Shown here in pieces: positions 10,578-22,205 of a DNA stretch of 64,000 bases (position 1 is the first letter of the stretch; the number at the start of each line of letters is the position of its first letter). The DNA is taken from contig JAIWZP010000050.1 in assembly GCA_025201375.1 (NCBI GenBank), forward strand, positions 124,001-188,000, written 5' to 3'. Source of the stretch: Gongronella butleri. Taxonomy: Eukaryota > Mucoromycota > Mucoromycetes > Mucorales > Cunninghamellaceae. Made by a program: the position numbers and the translations under genes. The notes beneath the pieces were generated by a model, which did not search any database, was not told where the DNA came from, and worked only from the letters and a program-made list of their open reading frames with translations.

Positions 10578-12344
10578 ATGTTCATATCTGCCACGAACCA
10601 AGAGAGCACCAGCTTTGGCAGTCTTCCTGATACACCGCCCAGCTCGAGCCCACCCCCTGTGAGCACGGCCCTGTGTGCCACCTCATCGCCTGCGTTTCCG
10701 TTTGACCAGCTAAAAGGCACGTTTTTGCAATTGTCGACGCACCAGCAGGAGCAGCTTCTCGCCGACATCATTGACCAATGTGACCATACCCAGCTTGCCT
10801 ACCTGCACAATCTCATTGCGCCCCGTCTCAAGGTCGATTTTTTGAAACGCTTGCCCATGGAAATCGCCCTGACCATTCTCTCGCACATTGACCACCCGAC
10901 CACGCTCGCTCGTATCGCCTGCGTGTCGCGCCATTGGAACAAGTTGCTAAAGGACGAATCCATCTGGAAACGACTCTGCGCAAAGTACCATTACGACGTC
11001 CAATACCATCACATGTACCCCCGCGGCGCATTGCCGCCACGGCCATCGATTTCCGCCATGGTCCCGGCGTCCTTGCCGCCACTTTCTTATCGTGCCCTCT
11101 TTCAACGCAAATACAGCCTCAATGGCACGTGGAAGACGGGCGGCCGCATCAATTACGTCGAAAACGGACTCGAGGGCCTCGTCACCTCGTTGCAGTGCGA
11201 TGACAAATACATCGTCATTGGCTGCGATAATCATCGCATCGAGGTCTTTGATACCGCCACCGGTTGCAAGGTGCGCACCCTGGTTGGACATGAAGGCGGC
11301 GTCTGGGCCTTGGAATTCAAAGGTGGTGACGATCCCCTCGATCCTGATCGCATCCTCGTCTCTGCTGGCTGTGACAGGTAAGAGTGGATGAAAGAAAGAA
11401 AAAAAAAGCGTCTCCTAGATGGACAAGGCGGCCCCAATTGGGCTCGGAACATGCACAATTTCCACTTTTTTTTTCTCACCTCTTTTTTTTTTGTTTTTTT
11501 TTTTTTTGTTTGCAGGGACGTGCGTGTGTGGAACCTGGACACGGGTGAGCTGCTTCACGTGCTGTCTGGCCATTCTCAGACAGTGAGGTGTCTCAAGATG
11601 AAGGATAAACGCACACTGGTGACCGGATCAAGAGACTTTTCACTGCGCATCTGGGACATTGAGCAAGGCAAACTGCTGCACGTCTTGCTGGGACATCAAC
11701 AATCGATTCGATGCTTGGATATTTGCGACAACATCTTGGTGTCGGGCTCGTACGACAGCACGGCGCGCGTGTGGGACTTGACGACCGGCCGTCTCTTGCA
11801 CGTGTTGTCGGGTCACCAGTCGCAAATCTACTCAATTGTCACCGACGGTGTCAAAGTCGCCACTGGGTCCTTTGCCACACACATCCGCATCTGGTCCGTG
11901 GCCACAGGCGAGTGCCTCGCCGTCCTGCACGGCCACACGTCGCTTGTGGGCCAATTGGAGCTCGTGTCGCTGCCGCATACCGTCAATGGCCAACAGGAAT
12001 GGAGGACCGCCCTCATCAGCGGCGGTGCCGACGGCTGCATCCGCATCTGGGACTGGGACGCCGAAGGGTTCGAGTGTTTGCAGCGTATCTCTGCCCACGA
12101 CAACTCAATCACCTGTATCCAGACCGACCACCGATGGATGCTCAGCGGCGGCAATGACGGGCGCATCAAGCTATGGAATCCCATCGACGGCCGTCTCATC
12201 CGCACCTTGACGGCGCCGGCAAAGCTCGTGTGGAAGCTTCAATTCAACGAATCCAAGGCCATTCTTGTCATGCAGCGCACACTCGACGCTTCACCGGATC
12301 GCAGCGACCAGACCGTCCTAGAGATCCACAATTTCGATTTGTAA
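10578..12344 (+). CDS. F-box/WD40 SCF ubiquitin-ligase receptor, Cdc4/Fbxw7-like
   Basis: Exons 10578-11377 and 11516-12344 encode 542 residues. A Ser/Pro-rich leader is followed by an F-box at about 88-134 (FLKRLPMEIALTILSHI ... SIWKRLC). At least six WD40 repeats then run to the C terminus, with typical GH...WD pairs such as GHSQTVRCLKM / RIWDIEQGK and GHQQSIRCLDI / ARVWDLTTGR. The combination is that of Cdc4, Fbxw7, Met30 and Pop1 substrate receptors, where the F-box binds Skp1 and the propeller binds phosphodegrons. GHEGGVWAL in the first repeat favours the Cdc4/Fbxw7 branch over Met30, but orthology is not proven. The intron lies inside the first WD repeat and contains several T runs. 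The ATG follows a strong pyrimidine tract. Confidence 0.88.
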
Positions 12345-12854
12345 TTTGTACTTTTTGTATATTTCTTGCTCTCCCCTTGATTCCCCCACCACGTTCATCC
12401 CCCCCTGCTCCCCGCCGCTTGTCCTTCAATTGCCTCTGTGCAACGACCTCGTACTTCGTTCGTGCGTCGCTCTACTTTTTTTTTCTTCTCTCTCTCTCTC
12501 TTTGATTGCCAATGCTAATGCTGCCCATTGTGTGTGTTTACCCCCCTGGTGCCTTTCCCTTGTTTTTATTTTATTGTACACAGATCCCAACTTGCCTCTT
12601 ACACCATTTTTCATACTCATTTTTTCTTGATGACCCGCGTCCTTTTCTCCCTCTCTCCCCTTCTCCCTCTCTCTCTTTTCTCTTTTCTCTTTTTTTTTTT
12701 TCTTTCTCTGTTGCGCTTGCTGCCTATTTATTTATTTTTTAGTCTTCAAAGCGCTCTACATTGGACGCATCCGCGCATTTCACATTAAAAAATTGATTTG
12801 CCAAAACATTCTATCAAACTATGATATACCGCGCGTTCTCTGGATCTCGGTCAT

Positions 12855-12990
12855 CGGGTCCCCTTCTTTATTTTAGCTATGTATCATAGAGCATGCTGAA
12901 CACAAAACGCCAGCAATGTCAATTTTTTTTCCAGAGATCGGATCACTCAGTCCTGAAAGAAGCATTGTACGTATTTGCATAAAATCAAGG
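12855..12990. repeat. Repeat family C, copy C1
   Basis: Aligns with 54000-54120. Both contain TGCTGAACACAAAA, a short spacer, then GATCGGATCACTCAGTCCTG (12937 and 54075 regions) and TTTGCAT. Its class is unknown. Confidence 0.6.
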
Positions 12991-13319
12991 CCAAATCAAC
13001 CCCGTAAAGGCTCCGTACTATACAGTATGTAACTCGTCGAGACCTCGATGCGATGTCCCTAAACCACATGCGCTTTCACCGCATTTGCCCACTGATTTCA
13101 TTTGAGGTGACTCATCACGCCTCGGGGCGCTCAGCCGTTGCAGCCGTACGAGACCAAATGGTTGTAATTGATTTTGCCCCCTTCTTTTTTGCGCCTATCA
13201 TATCATATGAAACTGGCGGTTCATCAGAAGCTTACTCATCTGGTCCCAAATTTGAACCAGTTGATGGTAAACCGAATAATTCTCCCGCGGTGTTAATTTT
13301 TTTTTTTTTTTGCAAATCG

Positions 13320-15860
13320 ACGAGTACAGTATCATAGTCACTCATCATCATCAGTCTCGGTAAATCTTGAGATTCGCTCGTGCTTGCTTGTACAGTAGTA
13401 CAGTAGTGAAACCCCATCCAGCGCCAAACAATATTTTACAGTACCGTATCATACGTATCAACGTATCGTACGTAAGACGCGTTTCTCCCGATGAGGTCGA
13501 CCATATGGCTCCAAAGCTTCTATACAAGTATGATAGTACTGTACAGTACGTTACTTCCTCGACTCCAAAATCCGAATACTATATCATATCAATATGATAA
13601 TCGACCGGGTCGGCGACAAAACTGACATTGCTGAAATTTTTTTGACTGTAGTAGCTACAGTAGAACATTAGCGCGTTTCTAGAATAGAGTACCGGTATGA
13701 TATACAGTACGTACAGTATGATATCATAAAAATTTACAGTATTTCGCGGCAAAATCGTGCTTTGACCACCACCGAAAATTTTTAACCCATGGTTGATTTG
13801 CGCCTCTACGTATGATGATGCAGTGGTATTTGCAGATGAACATTGAAAACCGGCGAGCTCGATCAGACCGTTCTTTTCAAGGCAGTCGCGCCAATTTACA
13901 GTATGAAATTCAGCATTTTTAAGGTATCATATCATAAACGCCAAAAGAAGCAAGCATTGGATCATTGCCAAAAAAGCCCAAAGCAATAAATACGTTTGAG
14001 TTGATCATTATTTTCGCGCGTTGATTTTCAAGCAAAAATCATAAAAAATCAGAGGCCAGCAAGTCGAGCTGTCAACCATTTGAAAATTTGGCTATTTTTC
14101 AACGATTTTCACGCATTCAATTTTCAAAACCACAAATCGCGTCTGTACTGTAAACCTTTGCAGTAGGGATGTTTTGCGCGCCTTTTTTAACAAGCCGTTG
14201 AAAACCTGAGATCGATTGTTGGGTTGTTGTGCAGATGAATGCAAATATTGACATTTTCACCATTTGCCCCTGCTGTCTTGGTCTACTGTATTATTTTTTC
14301 TTTGTTCACAATGAAACTTGCATTGTTCGACGAATCAGACGGACTCTGGATGTCATTTCCAGAATTTTTGGCTGCCCGAGCGATGCGTAACCTTTGCACG
14401 CATGTGAAAGCCGTTCAAACATTACAGTACATATAAAAATTTTCAACCTTGATGTTCTCGGCAACGGATTGAACAACACACAGCGCTTTTAACGTGTCGA
14501 AGGCACCTCTTGCAACTTTATCGAATGAGACCAGTTATATCGATGGATGGCTAAAACTCGCAGAGAAAATTCACTTTTCCATCAAAAATTTTGATCGCGA
14601 TTTGCTCGACAACGGTCTAACAAACCTGTGATTTTTAGTACGGTTTTGCTAACAAACAGGGGTGCAAAGCATCTAATGGGATGACTTGCAGTGCGCTAGC
14701 TTGGGTTTAACTTTTTGCATCGGTCATTTCACCAGGCTGCAGCCCACCACTACTCAAGGCATAAAAATGTGCAAAATAAAAAAAATACGGTATGATACTA
14801 CCGTACAGTACCTACTGTAAAAAAAATAAAAAAATATAAAAATATAAAAATTCCATGCAATCCACACACCTTAATTTGGAAGTGTCAAACCTTAAATTTT
14901 TGCAAAAACTTCGCACTAAAGTAAGCAATTTTCTCAGTCGATCGGCGTTCATGCGTTACTCTTTGCGCATGTTTCTTAAGTTTGGGCGACGTGCCATTTT
15001 GTCTGCCAATGGCAAATTGTCGGAGTCACCTGTTTGGGATGCATTGATCATTCGGAGTTTGAAATTTTCCAAATTTGGTATTTTCTGAGATTGAAATGAG
15101 TGACCCCTGAATTTTTCATCAAAGTGGTCGTAGCGCTTTGAAGTTTTAAGCTTTTTGGTTGCAAATTTTGCGTTGAATGCGAAGAGGCTATTTTTGAGCG
15201 AGGTCGACCATGTAGATGGCGAGATGAATACAAAGTAGGATAAATCTGACATTTTGGGAGTGTTCGAGTCCAAAAAAAATCGGGCGGGTCCGTCTTGAAC
15301 ACTGGGCTATAGTTTATGCCGTGTCGCAAATTTCATTGGCAGGCGACTAGGCTGTAAAAAAATTTCTGGAGGCACAGCAGGCCGCCAAAGTTTGAAAAAC
15401 GCGCTCTTTGATGTTTAAAAGATATGTAAAATTGTATCATACGTTTTTGTGCGATGTATCGCAATGCTTCGGGCATCGAAAAGATAGCACGCGTCGGTTT
15501 CTATGATAGCCACTGCGATCGATAGACGGACAGATCAAACGCTTTACTGTATTTGTGTGCAAAAATTCAAAACGAATGAAAAATTGTGCTACTGTACATA
15601 TTGTGGATTTTTTGGTCACTTGCAGAAATATCATTTTGACGTTTTGTATTTTTTTTTTTCACGCTTGCCGATACAGTATCATATGCCGAAGCTCAAAAAA
15701 TTTGTGAATACTGTATGGCAGGCAGAGGTGCAGAGCCGAACCAGTATGATACTGTATCGTGTCTGCCAACAAACCAAAATTGAAATTGCGAGTTTTAACA
15801 TTCAGAACCTGTTTGCATTTTTATTTAGTTGTGAGTTGTTGTTGTCTAATACTGTAAATC
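13320..15860. repeat. TACAGTA/TACTGTA-rich AT island 1
   Basis: The heptamer TACAGTA, its complement TACTGTA, and ATGATA/TATCAT words recur every 50-150 bp, often overlapping: TACAGTAGTACAGTAG near 13391, GTACTGTACAGTAC near 13537, GATACAGTATCATATG near 15672. Such words are virtually absent from the coding blocks. The function is unknown; the island overlaps repeat B1. Confidence 0.6.
14195..15625. repeat. Dispersed repeat family B, copy B1
   Basis: Co-linear with 56100-57450 for about 1.3 kb. Shared segments include GATGTTCTCGGCAACGGATT (14451 and 56320), TTTTGATCGCGATTTGCTCG (14590 and 56459), ATGGGATGACTTG near 14677 and 56548, and AAAAAAATTTCTGGA near 15357 and 57194. The last ~275 bp also match 27335-27610. 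No coding domain or terminal repeats were recognised, and the boundaries are approximate. Confidence 0.8.
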
Positions 15861-15890
15861 TACATGTTGTGTCCTGGCAGCAATGCGCAT

Positions 15891-17413
15891 CTACTTTGGG
15901 CACGCGTTGTAAGACACAATGGCATATTTTCCAGAGCAGCGCCAATCATTCGCGCTGACGGTGGCCTCGATTTCCTCGCGCTTGCCAGCGGCAAGACCCA
16001 CGATGGTCTCTGCCTTGTTGGTGCGCAACGACAGGATGTTTGTAAACCTGGTGGCAAGGGACTCGCCAATGGCCTCACGGAAAGGCGTCGTCACGGGCCA
16101 ATCGCAGTCAAAGACCAGCTTGCGGTAGTTGAGATCGCCCTTGAAAATGACAAGATCCGATTGCGCCATGTCGGCAAAGAGCTCGGGGGCCTCGGACTCG
16201 AGATAGCGATAGGCCAGGCCAGTGCACCAGAACGAGTGCGATTGCACGACAAGCTTGCCGCTCGCCACATAGCCCTGCCATCGCTGCACCATCTTTTCCA
16301 GCGCGGCGCGCTCTTGCTCGCTGTGGCTGCCAGGGAAAAAGTCGCGATCCAGGCAACTTTCAAAGGTCAGAGGCACATCCTTGGGCATCACGTCCGAGAC
16401 AAACCATGGGATCGTCTTGCAGTGCAACACGACCTTGGCCGCACGCTCCGTGTGCAAAAGCCAGTCAGCCAACACCAAATCGACAAACACCTCAAAGCCT
16501 GCGCATAAAAAAAAAAAAAAGAAAAAAAAAAAAAACGTCAATTGGCCATCGTCGACGAAAAAGATGCAAAAAAAAGGTGTACCTGAGTTGTCCAAGACAA
16601 AATCAATGCGGCCGTGCTTGAGATCCTTGAGCTGCGCCCAGACCTGATCAATGTTATTGACGACGATGCGCTGCATCTGTTCCTTTAGCTTTTCCTGGCC
16701 GGTGGCCTGCAATTGCCTGATGTCTTCCTCGGTCATGTTGGTGAGCAAGCTCAGGTCCGTGGCATTGCCCCACAGACACACCTGCAAAAGCTCGTAAAAC
16801 ACCAATTCCTGGCCGTCGATCGGCAATGATTTGAGCATGGTATCCATGTTGACAGCCAGGTCAAACACCGACGCGTGCGATCCGCGGAACGTGTTGAGCT
16901 TTTGCGAATTGAAGATGTCATAATCGGTCCACCCAGGCGTCATGCTCACCGTTTCACGCATGCGGCGGTACATGTAGCACTCGTTGAACAACCAGGAGCC
17001 ATTGAACCACGTCGTGCCCTCAAAATACTTTGTGATATGCGCATTCCACGTCTGCACGTCGCTGTCGTTATCGCGCAGCAGTCTGCGACATCAAAAAAAA
17101 AAAAAGATAAAATAAGCACATACTTGTTCGTTTTGCCCTCGCACACGTTTTCATTTTTCTTGTGTGGTCTTTGCCTCAGTTTGGCGTCGCTTGCAATTTC
17201 TTTCTTGAGGTCCTCAAAGGCGTCCGCGATACCAAGAGCAAGCTGCTTTTGTTGGGGATCTGTAGCACCGTCGGCTACCTGTCGAATATCCGCCAAGGTG
17301 GTCTCGATAATAATGGGCCAGCGACGCACCGTGCTGTCGTGTGCAAAGGAGCCTATTTCAGACGCACGATAGGCTGGATAAGGAGGGTGGTTGGGGGTAA
17401 TTGCGCTGTTCAT
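15891..17413 (-). CDS. DUF89/ARMT1-type damage-control metal-dependent phosphatase
   Basis: Exons 17413-17124, 17082-16583 and 16498-15891 encode 465 residues. The first part reads PPYPAYRASEIGSFAHDSTVRRWPIII, the usual opening of eukaryotic DUF89 subfamily III proteins. It is followed by TTWFNGSWLFNECYMYRRMR, then IDFVLDNSG with the conserved Asp-Asn pair, FVDLVLADWLL, and near the C terminus VIFKGDLNYRKLVFDCDWP (K, G, D and N of the active site). Family knowledge: Mn/Ni/Co-dependent removal of phosphate from damaged or excess phosphometabolites such as fructose-1-phosphate. The ARMT1 name derives from a disputed carboxyl-methyltransferase activity. The length is normal and all active-site motifs are present. 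The second intron carries long A runs. Confidence 0.92.
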
Positions 17414-17630
17414 AGGTAAAAAGTGCAAAAAAAGCAAAAAGAAAAAGTCTAATTTGACAGCCGAAAGGTGCTATTTATTTCATGTTTTTTTTTGACACGC
17501 CATACGGAAAAAAGGACCCAATAGGGCTCTGGCGGATCTATCAAAATCAAAAAAAAATTATGTACAATAGAGAAAAAATCGCGAGCAATGCGGGGAATAC
17601 GATTGAAAAAAAAAGTGCAATAGAGGTATT

Positions 17631-17864
17631 TTATCGCTGACTGTCATTCATCTTGGCTTGGAGCGCCTTTTGTTCATTGACGAGGGCCTGGCGTTGTTGC
17701 TCCAACAGTGCCTGGCGCTCCTCGGGCGACATGCTGTCAAATTGCGATTTGGCCTGCTTTGCATCGTTTCGCTCTCGAAGCTGCACACCCATGTAGTACC
17801 CAACGGGTAGAATCACCACGGCAAGCGCCGGGTATATATTCTTTCGCACAAGGAACGAGGACAT
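17631..17864 (-). CDS. Small single-pass membrane protein with C-terminal coiled coil
   Basis: An uninterrupted 77-residue ORF lies between two well-supported genes. Residues ~10-28 (IYPALAVVILPVGYYMGVQL) form one hydrophobic segment. The rest is polar and Gln/Glu-rich with heptad-like spacing (SPEERQALLEQQRQALVNEQKALQ). The short basic N terminus plus one membrane span is common among small mitochondrial inner-membrane proteins, but no family was recognised, so that location is a guess. A TATATA element at 17832-17838 is inside the coding region, so it is not the promoter. The ATG at 17864 is 201 bp from the divergent MCR1 start. Confidence 0.65.
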   Translation of the reverse strand: MSSFLVRKNIYPALAVVILPVGYYMGVQLRERNDAKQAKSQFDSMSPEERQALLEQQRQALVNEQKALQAKMNDSQR

Positions 17865-18065
17865 GTGGAGACGGAAGCGAGATCAGCAACGAAAAAAAAA
17901 GAAATGGAAAATTTGAGTCAAGCCGGCACTCCCGGAGCACGCGAAACAACTCCGCACGGCAATCAATTTTGCCGTGGAACCCGAAACAGGCATTCAGGAA
18001 CTATAAAATCATGCATGATTTTTGACAGGAACCAAAAAAAAAAAGGAATCACAAAATCAAACATC

Positions 18066-19121
18066 ATGGTAAGTTTTTGTCCCCATTGCCTGGCAAGCGC
18101 GCGACTAAAACTCAATTTTTCATGTAGAATTCTATCATTCGAAGCATCAAGCCATTTGCTGTCGCCGCATCAAGACGGCCGACGCTTTTTGTTCTCACTG
18201 GCGCGTCTCTGGCAACCGCGAGCGCGCTTGGATACGCAACCGTTTCCCATTGTGACGATGGACAGCGACCCAAGACATTTACGTCGGTTGGTTTCCGCAC
18301 ATTGGCCCTTGAAGAAACTGAACAAGTGACAAAAAATGTCAAGGTACGGCAAAAAAGCTACGTGTGTTTCGTTTTTAAAGACTCACGATCCCTTTTTCCG
18401 CGATTAGAAACTTCGTTTTTCGCTGCCCAGTGAGGATCACGTCGCTGGTCTCACCGTGTCCTCTTTTGTTATTGCGTTGATCCGCAAAAAAGACACGTGG
18501 GTGCCCCAATTTTTGATCCGTCCCTATACGCCTGTGTCACATGAAGAGGATGCAGGCTACATGGATCTGATGGTCAAGCTGAACGAGGAAAAGGCGACCG
18601 ATCCAGCCAACAGTGCCAGTCACGCGCTGCACAATCTCAAGCCCGGCGACACGGTCCGATTCTTTGGCAAGATGATCAGCGCAAAATTGCCCGAGTACAA
18701 GGCCAATGAGATGAAGCAGGTCGGCATGGTGGCCGGTGGAAGTGGCATCACGCCCATGCTGCAGATTCTGCGCAAGGCACTCAGCGATCCTGACGATGCG
18801 ACGCAATTCCACCTTTTGTATTGCAATCGCACAGAGGACGACATTATTCTGAAAGAAAGCCTCGACAAGCTGGCCAGTGCGCATCCGGAGCGCTTCAAGG
18901 TCACGTACAGCCTGTCGCGAGCCGCACCGGAAGCGTGGCAGGGCGAGACGGGACGCGTCAATGCTGAAATGCTAAAAAAGGTGCTGCCACAGGGCAACGA
19001 GCAACAAGTGCGGCTCTACGTGTGCGGGCCGCCCGGCATGGTGACCGCCCTTCTAGGGAATAAGACCACGCAAGGATTGTTAGAGCCATTATACGAAAAG
19101 AAGCAAATTGTAGAATTTTAA
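18066..19121 (+). CDS. MCR1: NADH-cytochrome b5 reductase, mitochondrial MCR1 type
   Basis: Exons 18066-18068, 18128-18343 and 18408-19121 encode 310 residues. The first exon is just the ATG (CATCATG followed by GTAAGT). The N terminus, NSIIRSIKPFAVAASRRP, is basic and amphipathic, followed by a hydrophobic stretch (LFVLTGASLATASALGYA), consistent with mitochondrial targeting and outer-membrane/intermembrane anchoring as in yeast Mcr1. The FAD-binding motif RPYTPVS starts at residue 111, the NADH-binding GGSGITPMLQ follows, and CGPPGM lies near the C terminus. Reaction in the family: electron transfer from NADH to cytochrome b5 or related acceptors. All motifs are intact and the length matches Mcr1 (~300). 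The stop is 58 bp from the stop of the convergent LRR gene. Confidence 0.92.
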
Positions 19122-19179
19122 TAAAAATATCGACGCGGCATGCCGACTTTTTTTATTCTAAATGTCAATGGGGCCGGGT

Positions 19180-22100
19180 TCAGAAGCGCTCTAGGCGCAG
19201 AGCATCGCGTGGCAAGTGGTTAAAAGAGGTAAGGCTAGGTCGCGGTGCGATCAATTGCGCCACCGATGGAAAATCTGCAGGGGGCGTGGGTGGCCGCCGG
19301 ACGTGCAATAGGGTGGGCGATTGAATGACGAGAGCGTGATCAAAGGTTAATGAAGTTGGCGATGATGCGGGTTCCATGTCCTGGGAGACAGATGTGTGTG
19401 TCCTAAGCATGGTGTCTGCCTGCATGTATGTGTTTGAGGAGGCGGAAGAAGAGGAAGACGGAGAAGAAGAAGATACTGTTCTTGGGGCGAGCGTTGCAGA
19501 TGGTGGTGGCGACACACGTTGAATGAATGAAGTGGCCAATTGCTCGACGCGTTGTAAAACGCGTGTAAAAGAGGGGGATTTGTCGTCATCGATAGGATTT
19601 ACAGGCCCAAAGACGGCTGACGCGCGCTGCAATGACGTTGATGCGGTTGTTGAGGATGAAGAAGGCGGAGCGGCAGTTGGAGAGGCGGGAAAAAGGGACG
19701 AAGCAAAAGAAGAAGGTGAGGATGAAGCCGATCGTGGCGGTGACGACGATGATTCTGAAATTGGCGTGGGTGGCCTGGGGAATTGAATTGCTGCTGCCGG
19801 ATCATGTGATGTGTCCTGGGTGACGTGAGCGTGGTTGTCCATCGGTGGCGACGGCTCACGATGTGGGGCGGGCGAGAAAAATTGCGTGAGTTGCTGTTGT
19901 CCAAGCGGCAACTCTGAATCTGTGGCATTTGTTGATTGTGTACCGCCATTGGACGCGCCCTGCCTATGCCATTGCTGCGTAGCAACCTCCAGACGATGAA
20001 CACTGGCCAGTGCGCAATGAATCGAGCACACGGCGTAGCGCACAGGCACTTGCATGCGATTATTGCAAATCCGCGCTAGATAACCCACCTGGAAAATGAA
20101 ATTCGTGCTCCATTGACGACAAGAATCGCATTGGCGCGCCTGTTGGATAATTGAATCACGCAATGGGGCCGGAATGGCCATGGACAGAGCACGTGATAGG
20201 AAATGGCATTGAAGATCCGGATCCATGTCCAATCGTCCAAGAAGCACGTCGTCGTGATCAGGGTACACTCGTTCATCAATATTGTCATTCAAATGCGTGC
20301 GGTCCTGGGAAGAAATGTCGCTTTTTTGCACGGTGGGTGCGCCATAAACCCATTCGCGGTGACATTGGCGTAAATGATGCTGCAGTGCAAGATCTTTGAG
20401 TGTGGGCACCTGGTGCAGCGCTGGCACCACATTGGTCGCGTCCAAGATGGCGGCGGCGGACGCGCCTGCCGTAAGTAGCTGATTGAGCAATTCTTGGCTT
20501 TGGCCAATCGTGTCAGCCACGCGTTTCGCGTCTTCCAACCATTTCTTCTTTACATTGCGCTGCCATTGCAAAGGCGATTGCTCGAGAACAGGCGTCATGG
20601 GCTGCCACGCGCGTAATTGTGCGAGCGAGACCAAAGGACACCATTCTCCATCTTGAAAGACAAACAGGCCATCTTGATGCTCAAGCGTGTCATTTTCATA
20701 CAAGAGCAGCGTCTTGAGCGATCCGCCTCGTGTTGGTGGCACCATCATGGACAATCCATCTTGCTGAAGTGGTTGGCAAGTTGGTTGACTGTGAGCAATG
20801 CCCGTGCGCGCACGGATCCATTGGTTTTGAATACGATAAAATCGAGGTTGTGCGCGAGAACAAGGGAAGCTTGAGGTGGGGACCGACAAATGCAGGTGTT
20901 GGTCCAGCTCTGCTGCCGGTGCAATCGTCAGCAATGACGGTGGCAAGTACATGAGCGAATTGCGCCTCAAATCAATCTTTTCCAAGGATTTCATGTTTTG
21001 AAAGATAAATGGCGGCAGATACTGCAGCCGGTTTTGCACGAGGCCTAGCTTCACGAGCTGGTCCAGATTGCCCATGGACGCGGGCAGCGTGCGCAGGCGA
21101 TTGTCGTTCAAATTGAACCATTGGAGCGTAATGGCTTGGCCCACGGTGCTGGGCAGATGCACAAGACTGTTGATGGCCAAATTAAGTCGCACGAGCGGAA
21201 TTCGCCTCTGACTGATCGTGATGAACAACATGGGCGAGATCCGTGTCAGGCCACACGTGTGCAAATCGAGACTGACGAGATTCTGGTACCCGTGTTGTAG
21301 AAAATCCATTGGAAGACTGCCCAATGGGTTGCCGGAGATGTGCAAATGCGTCAGTTGCGCGGGTGGATAGTACACCAGCGTCGGCGGCACCTCCTCCAGC
21401 TGATTAAACGACAAATTCACCGTTTGCAGGCTGTCCGGGAACACCCCAGGGCCTTCAGGCAGGCTGTCAAGCAGATTCTTTTGCAGCAAAAGCACCTCAA
21501 GCTCCGCCAAGTGTGAAATCACGGATGGGAACACTAATCAAACGCAGAAAAGGAAGAAAAAAAAAAAAGGAGGGTGAGTGGATCGTGACGCGGTCAAAAT
21601 GCCGTTTTATGCGCACCTTGGATATGATTGCACGAAATATCGAGGCCACGTAGCCTTGGACAGCTTGCAAGATCGATGGGAAGCGTGGTCAACTGGTTGT
21701 CGCTTAATGAGAGCCACATCAATTGGCATAGGTGTGGGAAAATGCTATCTGGTATCTCATTGAGCTGATTTTTGGCGAGCGACAGGGATGTCAGGTTGGT
21801 AAGAACAAGAAGCTCAAGTGGAAAGTAGGCAAGATCATTGTTGCGCAATGTCAGCTCCTTGAGAGACGGGCTCATGGCGGCCAGCGTCTTGGAGAAGGGC
21901 TCCATGCTGGCCAAATGGTTGTTTCGCAGCAAAAGGGTTTGAATGGCGGGCTGATTGGATTTGCGAAAGAGGAACGATCGCCCTTGTTCCTCACACAGAC
22001 CTTGTCGCACCAATTGAATCTTTAGCCTGGAAATTAAACAAAAAAATGAGAAACGAGTCGGTCCTGATGATGCACTGTGCTGATGTCATGATGACGGGCG

Positions 22101-22205
22101 GGCGACGAAATGGCCGCAGGCCTATTTTTTTTTCTTTTCATGGACTCACCTGTCGCGTTGATCATCAAGGTTCAAGCGCCTTTCGTTTACACCATATTCA
22201 TCCAT
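19180..22205 (-). CDS. Leucine-rich-repeat protein with LRRC58-like C-terminal cysteine motif
   Basis: Exons 22205-22150, 22026-21617 and 21533-19180 encode 939 residues. About ten LRRs of the LxxLxLxxNxLxxLP type fill residues ~40-330. They are followed by a middle region, a block with paired cysteines (C624-x2-C627, C658-x3-C662), and a ~250-residue Ser/Pro-rich tail. The segment from HQVPTLKDLALQHHL through QCDSC to YAVCSIHCA recalls the tail of animal LRRC58, where leucines and CxxC...C..C follow the LRRs. This is pattern recall, not an alignment. The LRR/Ser-Pro build also fits fungal signalling scaffolds (Sog2/SHOC2-like). The function is unknown. The first exon codes 18 residues only. 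Confidence 0.82.

Larger units (their letters stand above)
12345..15890. other. 3.5 kb gene-free spacer with repeats
   Basis: C/T-rich 3' flank of the F-box gene to about 12.75 kb, then repeat C1, an AT-rich island dense in TACAGTA/TACTGTA words, and repeat B1. No ORF here carries a recognisable domain. Confidence 0.65.

Noticed and set aside
15262..15276. GTTCGAGTCC in repeat B1, like an RNA polymerase III B box
   Set aside because: The match is not conserved in copies B2 and B3, and there is no matching A box or cloverleaf, so no tRNA or tRNA-derived SINE call was made.
15864..16508. 214-codon ORF on the + strand
   Set aside because: Antisense to exon 3 of the DUF89 phosphatase, which carries the conserved motifs on the other strand.
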